Assembly (NCBI GenBank): GCA_036676195.1
Contig: JAKFDK010000098.1
Span: forward strand, 7,536 to 71,535
DNA length: 64,000 bases
Direction: 5' to 3'
From: JAKFDK01 sp036676195
GTDB lineage: Bacteria > Bacillota > Sulfobacillia > Symbiobacteriales > ZC4RG38
The notes beneath the pieces are model-generated. The model ran no database searches. It saw only the letters and a program-made list of their open reading frames with translations, and was not told the DNA's origin. A program made the position numbers and the translations under genes. Below are positions 52,302 to 61,588 of the stretch, piece after piece (position 1 is the first letter of the stretch; each line of letters opens with the position of its first letter).

Positions 52302-52386
52302 GGAGGGGTAGCGAAGTGGCCAAACGCGGCTGACTGTAAATCAGCTGGCTCTGCCTTCGGTGGTTCGAATCCGCCCCCCTCCACCA
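52302..52386 (+). tRNA. tRNA-Tyr (GTA)
   Basis: Acceptor GGAGGGG with CCCCTCC, anticodon GTA at 52336-52338 in the loop CTGTAAA, long variable arm, T loop TTCGAAT, encoded CCA. Confidence 0.96.
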
Positions 52387-52393
52387 ATCCTTC

Positions 52394-52486
52394 GGGGAGA
52401 TACCCAAGTGGTCGAAGGGGACGGTTTGCTAAACCGTTAGTACGCTGTAAGGCGTAGCGCGGGTTCAAATCCCGCTCTCTCCGCCA
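52394..52486 (+). tRNA. tRNA-Ser (GCT)
   Basis: Acceptor GGGGAGA with TCTCTCC (one G-U), anticodon GCT at 52428-52430, long class II variable arm (TACGCTGTAAGGCGTA), T loop TTCAAAT, encoded CCA. Seven bases after tRNA-Tyr. Confidence 0.96.
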
Positions 52487-52525
52487 GATTCTGCACCGAG
52501 AGCCGGGCGAGGCGCCCGGCCAGAC

Positions 52526-52601
<76 letters not shown>

Positions 52602-52612
52602 GGTTTCATCAG

Positions 52613-52688
52613 GGGCGCTTAGCTCAGCTGGGAGAGCGTGTGATTGACGTTCACAAGGTCAGAGGTTCGATCCCTCTAGCGCCCACCA
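52613..52688 (+). tRNA. tRNA-Val (GAC)
   Basis: Acceptor GGGCGCT with AGCGCCC, D arm GCTCAGCTGGGAGAGC, anticodon GAC at 52646-52648, T loop TTCGATC, encoded CCA. Last tRNA before the accessory region. Confidence 0.96.
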
Positions 52689-52696
52689 GAATCACG

Positions 52697-52738
52697 CAGG
52701 ACGGCAGACCCATGGCGGGTTTGCCGTCCTGGCTTTTT
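52697..52738 (+). terminator. Rho-independent terminator of the tRNA operon
   Basis: CAGGACGGCA pairs with TGCCGTCCTG, with an inner ACCC/GGGT helix, followed by TTTTT at 52734-52738. Confidence 0.92.
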
Positions 52739-52866
52739 CGCGCATATCAAGGTGGCTTCGCTTTGCTGCGAGCACGAGGTAAGGCGAAAGTCAGTTGTGG
52801 AACGGGTTTTCCCATACGTTCAGTAGATCGATCCCCGCGGCTGGGTTGTCCGAAGTGACGAAAATC

Positions 52867-54598
52867 GGCTCTTCGCCAAGTTTAGTGCAGGTGTAAACTG
52901 ACCATTCCAATCAATGGAAGTCATTGATATGCTTAGGGTAAATCGCAATGGAAGAGGATACCTGGCCATGCTATCAATGGACTTCCCCGAGCTAAGCACG
53001 GTTGGGGTTCAGATCGTAGCAGACGTCGTACATATCACCCTGAAGAAAACCACGGAGTCCAGTCGTTGCCCTACGTGCAGTTCAGAGAGCAGCACGTGCA
53101 CAGTTCGTACGTCCGTACCCTCCGCGACATGCCATCCTTCGGCCGGCCCGTGCGCCTGGCGATTATTGTGCGGAGATTCCGGTGCCGGGTTCGGGAATGC
53201 AAGCGGAAGACATTCAGTGAACAGTTTGAGGGTCTGGCAGAGCGGCACGTCAAGAGGACAGTCCGGCTTACAGCGGCTCTTCAGTCGCTCATCCTCAGGG
53301 CAAGTAGTCGGACTGGCGGCCGTCTGGCCCAGGAAATGGGCATTCAGACCAGTCCACGTACGCTGCTTCGGGTCGTCAACCGCGGTGAGCGTTCCGTCGC
53401 AGCGCCCCGCATTCTTGGTGTCGATGACTTCGCTCTGCGGAAGGGCCAGACTTATGGGACTCTGCTGTGTGATCTGGAGACCGGAAAACCAATCGATATC
53501 CTACCTGGGCGGCTCACCGAACCCCTCGTGCAGTGGCTTCAGGCCCATCCCGGTATAGAGGTCATCGCCCGTGACCGTGCGAGTGCCTATGCAGATGCAG
53601 CTCGCAGCGGCGCGCCGAATACCATACAAGTGGCCGATCGCTTTCACCTCGTGAAGAACGTAAGCGATGCACTCAAAGAGATAGTGGACCGGCAGCCTTG
53701 GAGTCTCCCAGAGCCCAAGGCCGTGCCGGTCTCTTCTATTGTTGAGGCAGTGCCGCAAACGCAATTGGCACAAAGACTGGCTGAGCGGCGTGCAGAAGCA
53801 GCGGGACGCCGGCAGCAGCGCTATGACCTCATTCAAGAGCTTCTGGCCAAGGGTGAGTCCTTGCGGGCAATTAGTCGTGACACTGGGCTTAACCGGGCTA
53901 CGGTTCGAAAATATGCACGCATAGAAGCAGTCCCTCAACCTGCTCCACGGCGGCGGCGCAGCCATCTGGACCCGTTTGCCTACTATCTCCGTGAACGCTG
54001 GCAGGCCGGATGCCACAACGCCCGACAGCTATTCGAGGAGATTGCTGAACGCGGTTATGGCGGATCGGCCTCCATGGTCAGGACTTACCTCCAATCGTGG
54101 CGAGAGAAGCCCGATCGCTCCAGCGATGCGCCTAGGTCTCACATGAACAAAGTGGCCTGGAAGAATCTGCGCTGGTCGATACTTAGTCCCAGGGAGCATC
54201 TCCATGCAGACGAAGCTGAGCTGCTCAAGGAATTCCTGGGCATGCACCCCGCGTTGGAACGCGCCTATGGCCTGGTGCAGACGTTCCGGCAAATCCTCAA
54301 AGAGCACCAAGTAGAAGAGCTTGACCACTGGCTTGACGAAGCCTCCAGGAGTGAGTTCTTACCCATGCAAAGGCTCTCTAAATCCTTGACCGCAGGCCTA
54401 GCCGCGGTGCGTGCGGGAATCCAGCTTGAATGGAGCACCGGACCAGTGGAAGGCCAAATCACCCGCCTGAAACTGCTCAAGCGACTCGGGTATGGTCGTG
54501 CGAGCCTGCCGCTTCTTCGTGCCAGAGTGACCGGAATCGCATAGCCCGATGGGAGTGTGGTGTCTTTGGCTCTACCCGAAAATGTGCGTAACAGAGCC
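52867..54598 (+). mobile_element. ISL3-family insertion sequence (about 1.73 kb)
   Basis: The left end GGCTCTTCGCCAAG at 52867 is a typical ISL3 terminus. The right end, ...ACCCGAAAATGTGCG then TAACAGAGCC at 54598, is its partial inverse (ending AGAGCC). The element carries one transposase gene with a frameshift. I see no 8-bp target duplication (flanks CGAAAATC and GAGCAGCT), so it is either old or the right boundary is misplaced. Confidence 0.75.
52968..54544 (+). pseudogene. ISL3-family transposase, one frameshift
   Basis: The N-terminal zinc-finger part (MDFPELSTVGVQIVADVVHI, then SSRCPTCSSES) lies in the frame of 52968-53090; the rest, from HVHSSYVRTLRDMPSFGRPV onward, is in another frame and open from 53066 to 54544. 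The DDE domain (DDFALRKGQTYGTLLCDLE, DRASAYADAARSGAPN, ADRFHLVKNVSDAL, ending STGPVEGQITRLKLLKRLGY) is intact in the second frame. Joining the frames gives about 525 residues. A programmed shift is conceivable, but no classical slippery run is visible near 53090. Confidence 0.8.
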
Positions 54599-54652
54599 GA
54601 GCAGCTCCTGTTCGGATTCTGCTTGTTACGAGTGCCCCCCGCAGCAAGTGAC

Positions 54653-54982
54653 CAGTACCATTTGGAATTTCGTATTCGCGGCACCGCTACCGGAGCTTCA
54701 AGGGTTTCAACTTCTTTTCCCGGGAGGACCAGCGCCTCTTTGAGGTCTTAGTCCGGGGCGAATTCAACATCAACGGTTTTCGCAACCCCATCCGTCGATT
54801 TCTCCCCAATCTCAGTCCAGCGTCGATTTCCAGGATTCTCAAGCGCCTACGCTTGTACGTGCATCGTCAAGTGTGTATCCGGTACGCGGAAATACTATCT
54901 GACCAAGCTGGGAAAAGCGGTCATTACCCTCGGTTTGAAAACCAAGGAGATGTTCATCGTTCCAGCTTTGGCCCAGGTGTGA
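54653..54982 (+). pseudogene. winged-helix (MarR-like) protein remnant, several frameshifts
   Basis: Protein-like segments occur in different frames: HRYRSFKGFNFFSREDQRLF then EVLVRGEFNINGFRN and LSPASISRILKRLRL in one, and TRKYYLTKLGKAVITLGLKT then KEMFIVPALAQV plus a TGA at 54980 in another. Together they resemble a helix-turn-helix domain protein often seen next to mobile elements. At least two indels; inactive. Confidence 0.6.
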
Positions 54983-55126
54983 CCAATTGTTCTCCTTCGG
55001 CGAGGGGGTAGCATCCCCCTTACCTATGTGTTTGTTCTGTGCAGGTTTGCCGTTTTTCTTTCCATTTTGCGAAGATGTTTGGACTTAAGGGCCTAATCAG
55101 ACTCAACGAATCCCTGATACACTTCA

Positions 55127-55158
55127 CCCGCACGTCTTGCGTGCGGGCTTCTTTGTTG
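55127..55158 (+). terminator. terminator-like hairpin
   Basis: CCCGCACG (55127-55134) and CGTGCGGG (55140-55147), five-base loop, followed by CTTCTTTGTT. Belongs to no clear intact gene; perhaps to the decayed winged-helix gene. Between 55160 and 55544 I see no intact gene. Confidence 0.6.
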
Positions 55159-55544
55159 GGACAGGGAGGGACCATAGGGTGAAGTGCCGGATCATCTCCT
55201 CCGCCGAGATGTCCCCGGCATACTGATCCGCCTGCCGGTGCTGTTCATCATTCAGATAACGAACAGGCGTGGCCGCGCTGTCCCTTGGGTCAGGTGCCGC
55301 ATTTGATCTGACTCCTCTGCTAAGGTCTGAATGGGAAAAAGGTGCACAAGGTTCATCTCGCTTTCAAGATATTACGTCTCTGGGTGCTCATTCCCCCCCT
55401 CGGTGGGGGGCACTCCGTGCCTATCGCTGCCGGAAAAGCCACATGGCTCAAGGATGGTCTGCAAAACGTGGCCAACAACGTGGCCCCACTGTCTAGCCAT
55501 GCTGCTTGACGGAGGGGCTTTTCGTGCTATTCGCAGGCACCATT

Positions 55545-56081
55545 CTAAGCAACCTTTCGGCGGGCGCGTCGCCACCAGATGAACCCCGCTGCCAGGAGCC
55601 CAATCTTAAGAGGAAAGTCCCACACATAGTGGCTGTGAATGCCAATTCCCGGTTCGGGGGGCTCCCCTTCACCCAGGCCCTCCAGCCCCCGTTTGATGTC
55701 CTGATTGGTGAAGGGGCCGTAGGGATCACATCCGGAGTTCACCAACTGATCGGCGCGGCCGCGGTGGAAACTGAAGATCCAGCCGTTCGGGCGCGCCTCA
55801 TTGTTTCGGATGTGCCAGGACCAGGTATATCGGCTGGTGTCAAGCCAGCCTGGGCGCTCCGCCACCAGAATCGCAGGGCCCTCTCCCCGGTAATAGCGGT
55901 CGACTTCGACAATTAGCAGCCGGGGCACCGGCCAGGCAAGGACACGTCCTGAGACGACCACATCCATTTGTGGGATCAGGTGCTCGGGAGGCTTGCACGG
56001 AGAGGAGGCGCTGGAAGGAACTCCCATCAATAGGGCGAGGGCGAAAACGAGAGCCAGGACGATCGGTGAAGTCCGACACAT
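55545..56081 (-). CDS. secreted/anchored protein of unknown function
   Basis: 178 residues from the ATG at 56081, which has GAGAGGTAA upstream (an ATG at 56105 lacks one). N-terminal signal peptide (MCRTSPIVLALVFALALLMG), a small extracellular domain with two or more Cys (CKPPEHLIPQMDVVVSGRVL, LLIVEVDRYYRGEGPAILV, NSGCDPYGPFTNQD), and a C-terminal membrane helix followed by WWRRARRK. The layout signal-domain-helix-basic tail is that of a type I membrane protein, or a sorting signal. No family recognised. The first intact gene in the accessory region. Confidence 0.7.
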   Translation of the reverse strand: MCRTSPIVLALVFALALLMGVPSSASSPCKPPEHLIPQMDVVVSGRVLAWPVPRLLIVEVDRYYRGEGPAILVAERPGWLDTSRYTWSWHIRNNEARPNGWIFSFHRGRADQLVNSGCDPYGPFTNQDIKRGLEGLGEGEPPEPGIGIHSHYVWDFPLKIGLLAAGFIWWRRARRKVA

Positions 56082-56402
56082 GGGGTTACCTCTCCAGTAG
56101 GGCATTGGCCAGAGTTAAATTTTGTTACTCTTGAGCACTCATCCTGTTCAGGAACAAAAGTGGGCAAGTCACAAAAAAGTCAAAGGACTAAAGTTGGGAA
56201 CGAACTGAATAATTCGTAGATCTCAATTACACATCTATTGTATTCTTGCACATATTTCGTATAAAATCAACTCGGTGCATTGTGTTGTGTTAATGGTTAG
56301 GAGGTAGGAGTACTTCTACACATTGTATGCTTTATGCCTGCTTATTATCACTCGTTATTATTAATACTGCTCCGCTAATTCGGAAAAACAGGCGTTTGAA
56401 TC
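56082..56402. other. AT-rich intergenic stretch, probable lost 5' end of the surface-protein gene
   Basis: Markedly lower GC than the rest. AGGAGGTAGGAG at about 56302-56313 precedes a TTG/ATG opening that reads as a short hydrophobic stretch (MLYACLLSLVIINTA) and then runs into the IS701 remnant. This could be the displaced signal-peptide region of the downstream Big_2/PPC protein. A possible promoter lies near GTATAAAAT at 56259-56267. Confidence 0.35.
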
Positions 56403-56790
56403 TCAGATCGGCTTGGGGTACGGGAACCTCAGGTGATGCAGATGCCGGTCCAGGTTCCCAACAAGTGCTGGATCATTCGCCGAACGTGTGGCAGGGTCAC
56501 GACGGGTCGCTGCGGAGCCACTTTTTTGCCTCCGCATCTGCTGCTCAAGCAGGAATGCGTAGGCACCCATGGTCAGTGTCACATGTCGGTTCCACCCCAA
56601 CCAGGTACGACCCTCGAATTGGTCCAGTCCCACATCCTCTTTGAGGTGCTGGTAGCCTCGCTCAAGCCGCCAGCGGATCTTACCCAGGCGGACCAGGTCT
56701 TTCAGAGGGGTATCCACGGGGAGGTTCGAGATCCAGTAGTCCGTTGGCGATTGTTGTGGATGGCCAACCGCCTTTGGGATCGCCGCGCAG
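56403..56790 (-). pseudogene. IS701-family transposase, C-terminal fragment
   Basis: On the minus strand: KLRGDPKGG, then (other frame) HPQQSPTDYWISNLPVDTPL continuing into KDLVRLGKIRWRLERGYQHL and KEDVGLDQFEGRTWLGWNRH with a final LTMGAYAFLLEQQMRRQ. This is the C-terminal catalytic-Glu region of an IS701/IS4-like transposase. One frameshift and no N-terminal part. It is inserted in front of, and has removed, the 5' part of the next gene. Confidence 0.75.
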
Positions 56791-56913
56791 TTTGATCAGG
56801 GGATCACCTTCGGTGGCCGGACCGGAGCGGGTGATTCCTGGTATGACGATGACAGCTTCCATGCTTCGGTTGAGAGCCAAACTGGGGGCGACAGCCGCGG
56901 CGAGGACAACGAG

Positions 56914-58938
56914 TTGGCGCTGATCCGCACCCTGTGGGATCTCTACGACGCGAGTGACGATGCGGGAGACAGTGGGGTTCAATACGACTTCAAGTGGATG
57001 ATGGAACTCTTCACAATCAACGACTCAAACAACTTTCATGAGGCATACCAGGCCATTATTTCGAATAGGACGCTGTCCGAGAAACTGTCCATTGGCGGCA
57101 TCCTGACCGAGCACCGGGTGGCGCCCGCACCCACAGGCCCTGCAACAAGCGCATGGGTCAGTGAAACAGTGCCGCCCACCTTCACCTGGGACCCACAGGG
57201 TGCGAAGGACTACGCCAATAACCTGACCGGCTTTGCCAACAACCGGTTCGTGGTGGAGGTCTATAATGACAGTCTCACATCGGTTATCTTCACGTCACCT
57301 GAAGTGACAGCCAGTTCCTGGACGCCGACGGCTACGGAGTGGGCTATCATCTGGGGAGCCACGGGTTCAACTATCAACTGGGCCGTCAAGGGCTGGCAGA
57401 CGAGCACACCGATCACGGGACCGTACCTGGGCGCCAAGTCGTCTCTCCGAAAGGCCCTGGTAAGTAGCGTATCGGTGGCCCCTTCCTCAGCCACGGTGGC
57501 ACGTGGGGCCACCCGGCAACTAACAGCGACCGCTTTGTACAACAACGGCGCTAGCCAGGACGTCACGGCTTTGGCCTCCTGGCAGAGCAGCAACAGCACC
57601 GTGGCTTCAGTAAGCACGTCCGGCCTAGTGACCGCCAACGCCGTCGGGACGGCAACCATTACCGCCAGTTACCGCGGTTACAGCGGTAGCACCACGATCA
57701 CCGTACCCAGGACCATCACGGCCCTGAGCGTGTCGCCCTCCAGTATCACCCTCAGCCCTGGAAGCGGTTATCAGCTTACAGCAACCGCTGCGTATGATGA
57801 CGGCACCACGACCAATGTCACTTCTTCCGCTGCCTGGAGCAGCAGCAACACGGCTGTCGCCAGCGTCAGTGCCGGCGGATACATAACAGCCAGTTCAACC
57901 GGCACGGCTACCATTGCGGCCGTTTACGGCGGATACAGCAGCAGCATGACGGTGACCGTCACGTGCTCCACCGGACCCAGCTTTGACTGCCCCTATAGCC
58001 TGAGTGGTTCCGCCGGCAGCAGCGTCAACCAAGGTCAGTCGATCTATTACAAGTTCTACGCCAGCGCTGGCACCAGCTACACGGTGACCCTGACCCCGAG
58101 CTACGGTGACCCTGATCTGACCGTGTACGACCCGAATCGGAGCACGGTGGGCTCCTCTGCGGCTGGTACCGGAGTCACCGACCGAGTCACCTTCACAGCT
58201 TCCTATACGGGCTACTACTACGCCCGAGTGTACGGCTATTCGAGCGCCGGCTACAGCATCTCGGTTACGTCCGGCGGTGGAGGTGGCGGGGGATGCAGCA
58301 GCGGCAGCAGCTTCGATTGTGCCTACACGCTGAGCGGCTCCACCAGTGGCAGCGTCAGCCAGGGGCAATCGATCTACTACCAGTTCTACGCCAGTGCCGG
58401 GACCAGCTACACGGTGACCCTGACCCCAAGCTACGGCGACCCTGACTTGACGGTATACGATCCCTATCGGAACACCGTGGGTTCTTCAGCGGCGGGAACA
58501 GGAGTCACCGACCAAGTCACCTTCACAGCTTCCTATACGGGCTACTACTACGCGCGAGTCTACGGCTATTCGAGCGCTGGCTACAGTCTCTCGGTTACGT
58601 CCGGCGGTGGAGGCGGCGGTGGTGGTAGTGGCTGCAGCGCCGGTTCAAGCTTGAACTGCGCAATTGACTTCGGCTCATCGACCTCCGGCAGCGTCAGCCA
58701 GGGGCAGTCGATCTACTACCGGTTCTACGGATACGCGGGATCTCCTTACACGATCACACTGACGCCCTCTGCCGGCGACCCGGACCTGTATGTTTACGAT
58801 CCTAGTCAGACACAGATCGGGTCCTCGCTCGCTGGATCTGGTTCTATCGACCGGGTCTCGTTCACAGCCGGGTCGTCTGGGTACTATTACATCCGGGTGT
58901 ATGGATACTCCAGCGCCGGCTACACCCTGAGCCGTTAA
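56914..58938 (+). CDS. surface protein with two Big_2 and three PPC domains, 5' truncated
   Basis: The frame is open from 56740 but has no sensible start; the TTG at 56914 is only the first formal one, so the signal peptide and N-terminus are lost. Order: an unassigned domain (about residues 1-180, LIRTLWDLYDASDDAGDSG), two bacterial Ig-like Big_2 domains (VSVAPSSATVARGATRQLTA; LSVSPSSITLSPGSGYQLTA), and three pre-peptidase C-terminal domains, each beginning with a Cys-x-x-G-x-S-x-x-C pattern and SVxQGQSIYYxFY and divided by Gly-rich linkers. Such proteins are secreted adhesins or proteases. Ser/Thr/Tyr-rich composition differs from neighbouring genes. Likely a non-exported remnant. Confidence 0.7.
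   Translation: MALIRTLWDLYDASDDAGDSGVQYDFKWMMELFTINDSNNFHEAYQAIISNRTLSEKLSIGGILTEHRVAPAPTGPATSAWVSETVPPTFTWDPQGAKDYANNLTGFANNRFVVEVYNDSLTSVIFTSPEVTASSWTPTATEWAIIWGATGSTINWAVKGWQTSTPITGPYLGAKSSLRKALVSSVSVAPSSATVARGATRQLTATALYNNGASQDVTALASWQSSNSTVASVSTSGLVTANAVGTATITASYRGYSGSTTITVPRTITALSVSPSSITLSPGSGYQLTATAAYDDGTTTNVTSSAAWSSSNTAVASVSAGGYITASSTGTATIAAVYGGYSSSMTVTVTCSTGPSFDCPYSLSGSAGSSVNQGQSIYYKFYASAGTSYTVTLTPSYGDPDLTVYDPNRSTVGSSAAGTGVTDRVTFTASYTGYYYARVYGYSSAGYSISVTSGGGGGGGCSSGSSFDCAYTLSGSTSGSVSQGQSIYYQFYASAGTSYTVTLTPSYGDPDLTVYDPYRNTVGSSAAGTGVTDQVTFTASYTGYYYARVYGYSSAGYSLSVTSGGGGGGGGSGCSAGSSLNCAIDFGSSTSGSVSQGQSIYYRFYGYAGSPYTITLTPSAGDPDLYVYDPSQTQIGSSLAGSGSIDRVSFTAGSSGYYYIRVYGYSSAGYTLSR
57964..58938 (+). 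repeat. three tandem PPC-domain repeats
   Basis: Three repeats of about 300-340 bases begin near 57964, 58294 and 58633. The first two are nearly identical over long stretches at DNA level, the third more diverged; Gly-rich linkers (about 58273-58293 and 58603-58632) separate them. They are a likely site of recombination. Confidence 0.8.
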
Positions 58939-58956
58939 TTGAGGGGAGGAAGTCAT

Positions 58957-59310
58957 ATGAAGCTTACAAGGTCTACCATACTTGTCGCCCTGGCTATCCT
59001 CGTAGGTGCACTGACCACCGGCACCGCCGTTGCAAGCGGACGCCCGGCGAATGGCCCCAAAGTCGTCAAGCCGGCCGGCGCCACCCGCCTTGCTGTCGGT
59101 AATGCTCACCAGGGTAAGCGTATTGTTCTCCACCCGGAACAACTGCACCCTGATCAGGTGATTACCGCGGCCAACTCCGGTGAAGGTACCAGTAATCTGA
59201 CCATAACTCAGGTCGTAAAAACAGAAACTAACGCCAGTTTTTCTTTGATACGGGAGGTTAGCCGATGGAACCACCAATTCTTGCAGCGGCGGGAGCGTTT
59301 GTTGCCGTGA
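58957..59310 (+). CDS. small exported protein of unknown function
   Basis: 117 residues from the ATG at 58957, with GGGGAGG upstream. A clear signal peptide (MKLTRSTILVALAILVGALT then TGTAVASG) leads to a short polar domain (VVKPAGATRLAVGNAHQGKR). The tail after about residue 90 (SLIREVSRWNHQFLQRRERL) overlaps the next small gene in another frame and does not look like the rest, so a frameshift near 59225 may have changed the C-terminus. It follows the surface protein by 18 bases, probably cotranscribed. Confidence 0.6.
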   Translation: MKLTRSTILVALAILVGALTTGTAVASGRPANGPKVVKPAGATRLAVGNAHQGKRIVLHPEQLHPDQVITAANSGEGTSNLTITQVVKTETNASFSLIREVSRWNHQFLQRRERLLP

Positions 59311-59429
59311 TCGGCCTTCTTGGAACCATATCAAAAATCCGTAATGGTACGAATTGGATTGTCCCTGGAGTCTTGTCAGCCCTGGGATTTGCAGTGCTGG
59401 CTTTCGTTTGGGTTGGCACGCGTGGCTAA
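59265..59429 (+). CDS. 54-residue two-helix membrane protein
   Basis: ATG at 59265 behind GGGAGGTTAGCCG; 54 codons to the TAA at 59427. Two membrane segments: ILAAAGAFVAVIGLLGTIS and WIVPGVLSALGFAVLAFVWV, separated by KIRNGTN. The size, ribosome binding site and hydrophobic pattern make it a credible small gene, overlapping the end of the 58957 frame. Function unknown; could be a helper of the secreted protein or a toxin-like peptide. Confidence 0.6.
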   Translation: MEPPILAAAGAFVAVIGLLGTISKIRNGTNWIVPGVLSALGFAVLAFVWVGTRG

Positions 59430-59794
59430 GAAGGGGCTCAACAGCGTTGACCGCCCAGGGATACCGGACTTTCTTGCGCAAAGGACCAAAACTCCGGCTG
59501 ATCGCCGGGTGTGATAACCGCTGTATCATGGGCTTCAGAGCTGTGCACATCAGCATTTATTACTACGGCATGGCAGAGAGATATTTAGCCGGAGTGCACC
59601 GCGCAAAAGCGGGGGCCTCCCCGAGGAGCGTGTTTGGCGGCTGCGGAAAGCTACGATGTGTTGTTATTGCCGCCGTTATGTGACCATCGCCAACGGCTCG
59701 AACTTGGAGACCTGGCCTGCCAATCTCTCAGAATCAAAGAATAGCCGGGGATGGCGGCGGGCGTGTTTACCTACCCGCACGGTGGAAGATGGCG
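59430..59794. other. no gene seen
   Basis: 365 bases of mixed composition with short frames only. I see no ribosome binding site with a credible frame, and no recognised RNA class. Confidence 0.4.
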
Positions 59795-59927
59795 GTCAAG
59801 ACCGGTGGCTCCTGCCGCCGCCGGGAGGGCGGCAGCGAAGCGGAGGGTCTTGACGGCCGTCTGGAGCCGTGCAGGCTGAGCTCAGTCCGCTGCCGTTGGC
59901 CTTCGGCAATTGTCGCTAGCCAACGGC
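59795..59927 (+). ncRNA. strongly folded non-coding stretch upstream of the IS110 remnant
   Basis: Two structures are seen. A nested hairpin: outer GTCAAGACC (59795-59803) with GGTCTTGAC (59846-59854), inner CTGCCGCC (59812-59819) with GGCGGCAG (59828-59835). Then GCCGTTGGC (59892-59900) with GCCAACGGC (59919-59927), with an inner CGGCAATTGTCG fold. It lies between the last small gene and a decayed IS110 transposase, the position where IS110 elements encode their bridge RNA. Candidate only. Confidence 0.4.
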
Positions 59928-59975
59928 GCCGGACGGCGGTCGCTATTCGGTGGCGGTCTTGACAGTCATAGCTTT

Positions 59976-61058
59976 GAGGCCGAACGGACGACATCACGAA
60001 TCTGACTGACTGGTTGGAGGCCAAGGGAGTTATCCACGTTGCCATGAAGTGCGATGGAGCTAGTGGAAGGTATTGTGTAACCATCAGGAAGTTGAATGCT
60101 ACACCGTATTTATGGTGAACGCCCGCCATATCATGGAGGTTCCTGGCCGCAAGACAGACGTCAAGGATTCTGAATGGATTGCAGACCTGCGTCGGGATGG
60201 TCTGTTGAAAGCCCGTTACATCCCCGACCGGCTCCAACGATAACATAGGGAAACGGTCCGGTATTGTAACACCTTGGTCCAGGAGCGGGCCCGGGAGGTA
60301 AACCGAATTCAGATGGTATTGGAGGGGGCCAAGATCAAGCTTTATTCTGTGGCTACCAATATGCTGGGGGTTTTAGGCCGGGCTATGCTGGAGGCAATGG
60401 TTAAAGGGAAGAACGATCCAACGGCGCTGACGGCCATGGCAAAAGGACGGCTACTAAAGAAACAGGAGCAATCCGATGGAGCAGGCGCTGAAGGGGCAGT
60501 TAGGTGCACATCAGCAATGGCAGGTGGCGTCGCGATTACGCCATTTGGTTTTCTGGACCAGGAGATTGCGAATCACAGCGAGGAGATCATTCAGCGCATG
60601 GGTCCTTTCGAGGAAGCCCACCAGTTCGTGGACACCATTCCGGGGGTGGGTCGGAGGGCAGCCGAACACATACTGGCGGAAACGGGAGTGGACATGAGCC
60701 GCCTCCCAACAGTAGGCCATTTCGCATCCGGGGCGGGGTCTGTCCGAGAAAGAACGAAAGCGCAGGGAAACGAAAGAGTGGTACCACCCGGAAGGGTGCT
60801 TCGTCACTGCGACATGCCATGATAGAAGCTGCCCGTGCTGCTGACCGCACCAAGAACAACTACCTGTCCGCCCAGTACCGGCGCATAGCTGCCCGCCGCG
60901 GTGCCAATCGTGCAGTCGTTGCGGTTGCCCACACGATCCTGGTGAGGATCTACCACATGCTCCAGTGCCGACTGCCCTACCATGAGCTTGGCGCCACTTA
61001 CTACTATGAGAAAGATAAGCAGGCGTTTGTCCGGAGGACACGGCGGCCATGCGCATAA
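59976..61058 (+). pseudogene. IS110-family transposase remnant, multiple frameshifts
   Basis: Pieces in order and in different frames: NLTDWLEAKGVIHVAMKCDG, VNARHIMEVPGRKTDVKDSE with WIADLRRDGLLKARYIPDR, LVQERAREVNRIQMVLEGAK with LGVLGRAMLEAMVKG, the C-terminal helix-hairpin-helix DTIPGVGRRAAEHILAETGV and the serine-recombinase-like GHFAS (the usual W and C of GHLASWAGLCPG are lost), then TKNNYLSAQYRRIAARRGAN and RAVVAVAHTILVRIYHML. The DEDD start and several joins are missing. Confidence 0.8.
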
Positions 61059-61441
61059 ACCTTCCGAGCCCTCCCAGGAGCTTGCGCCTGAACGCGGCGG
61101 TATGCCAGGTACTTTGCCGATACCTGGAGCACCGCCGGCATGTTGGTCACGGCAGCGCTAACCCCTACTTCTTTGTGAACAGGCTCAGCATCCGGCAGGG
61201 GACCCCCGTGGGCCAGAACTACTTGACCGTCTATCTACATAAGCGGGTTCTCGGCGAAATTGACTATACGCTACTCCAGCTCAGAATCTCCTACCTTGTG
61301 GACGTCGCAGCAACTGGGCGGATCAAAGTGTTGGAGTACCTCGGGCTCACGCATAGCGGATCCAGACACTATCTGGCGTCCACCATGGGCGGGCTCATTA
61401 GCCGACAACTTGGTGGTCCAGTTCATCCGCCGCGTGAATAG
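61049..61441 (+). pseudogene. tyrosine recombinase/integrase fragment
   Basis: The stretch SLRLNAAVCQVLCRYLEHRR, NPYFFVNRLSIRQGTPVGQN, then LRISYLVDVAATGRIKVLEY and LGLTHSGSRHYLAST resembles the C-terminal catalytic part of phage-integrase-type recombinases used without the final motif intact: the usual R-H-R-Y set cannot be traced. A remnant that abuts the IS110 remnant; it may have brought part of the region in beside the tRNA cluster. Confidence 0.45.
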
Positions 61442-61588
61442 GCTCACCTGCCAACATAAATGAGCTATGCACTTAGCAGGAGGAAGAAACGGGCGGAATT
61501 CTTCGATTCAAGTGCGTTATGCCGGTCCCGCATATGTAAGTAGGGGGTACTGTCCCTTTCCGCAATCAATGGATGCAGGCCGAGGATC

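Noticed and set aside
52859..54606. Eight-base target duplication around the ISL3 element
   Set aside because: The flanks CGAAAATC and GAGCAGCT do not match; recorded as absent.
55173..55290. Minus-strand segment reading RYLNDEQHRQADQYAGDISA then EEMIRHFTL, possibly a Tn3-type transposase N-terminus
   Set aside because: The resemblance is from memory and too short; no further transposase or terminal repeats are visible.
59570..59660. A c-di-GMP riboswitch-like stretch (GCGCAAAAGCGGGGGCCTCC)
   Set aside because: It shares only a few bases with the GEMM-I core, lacks the GAAA tetraloop and receptor, and no gene follows.
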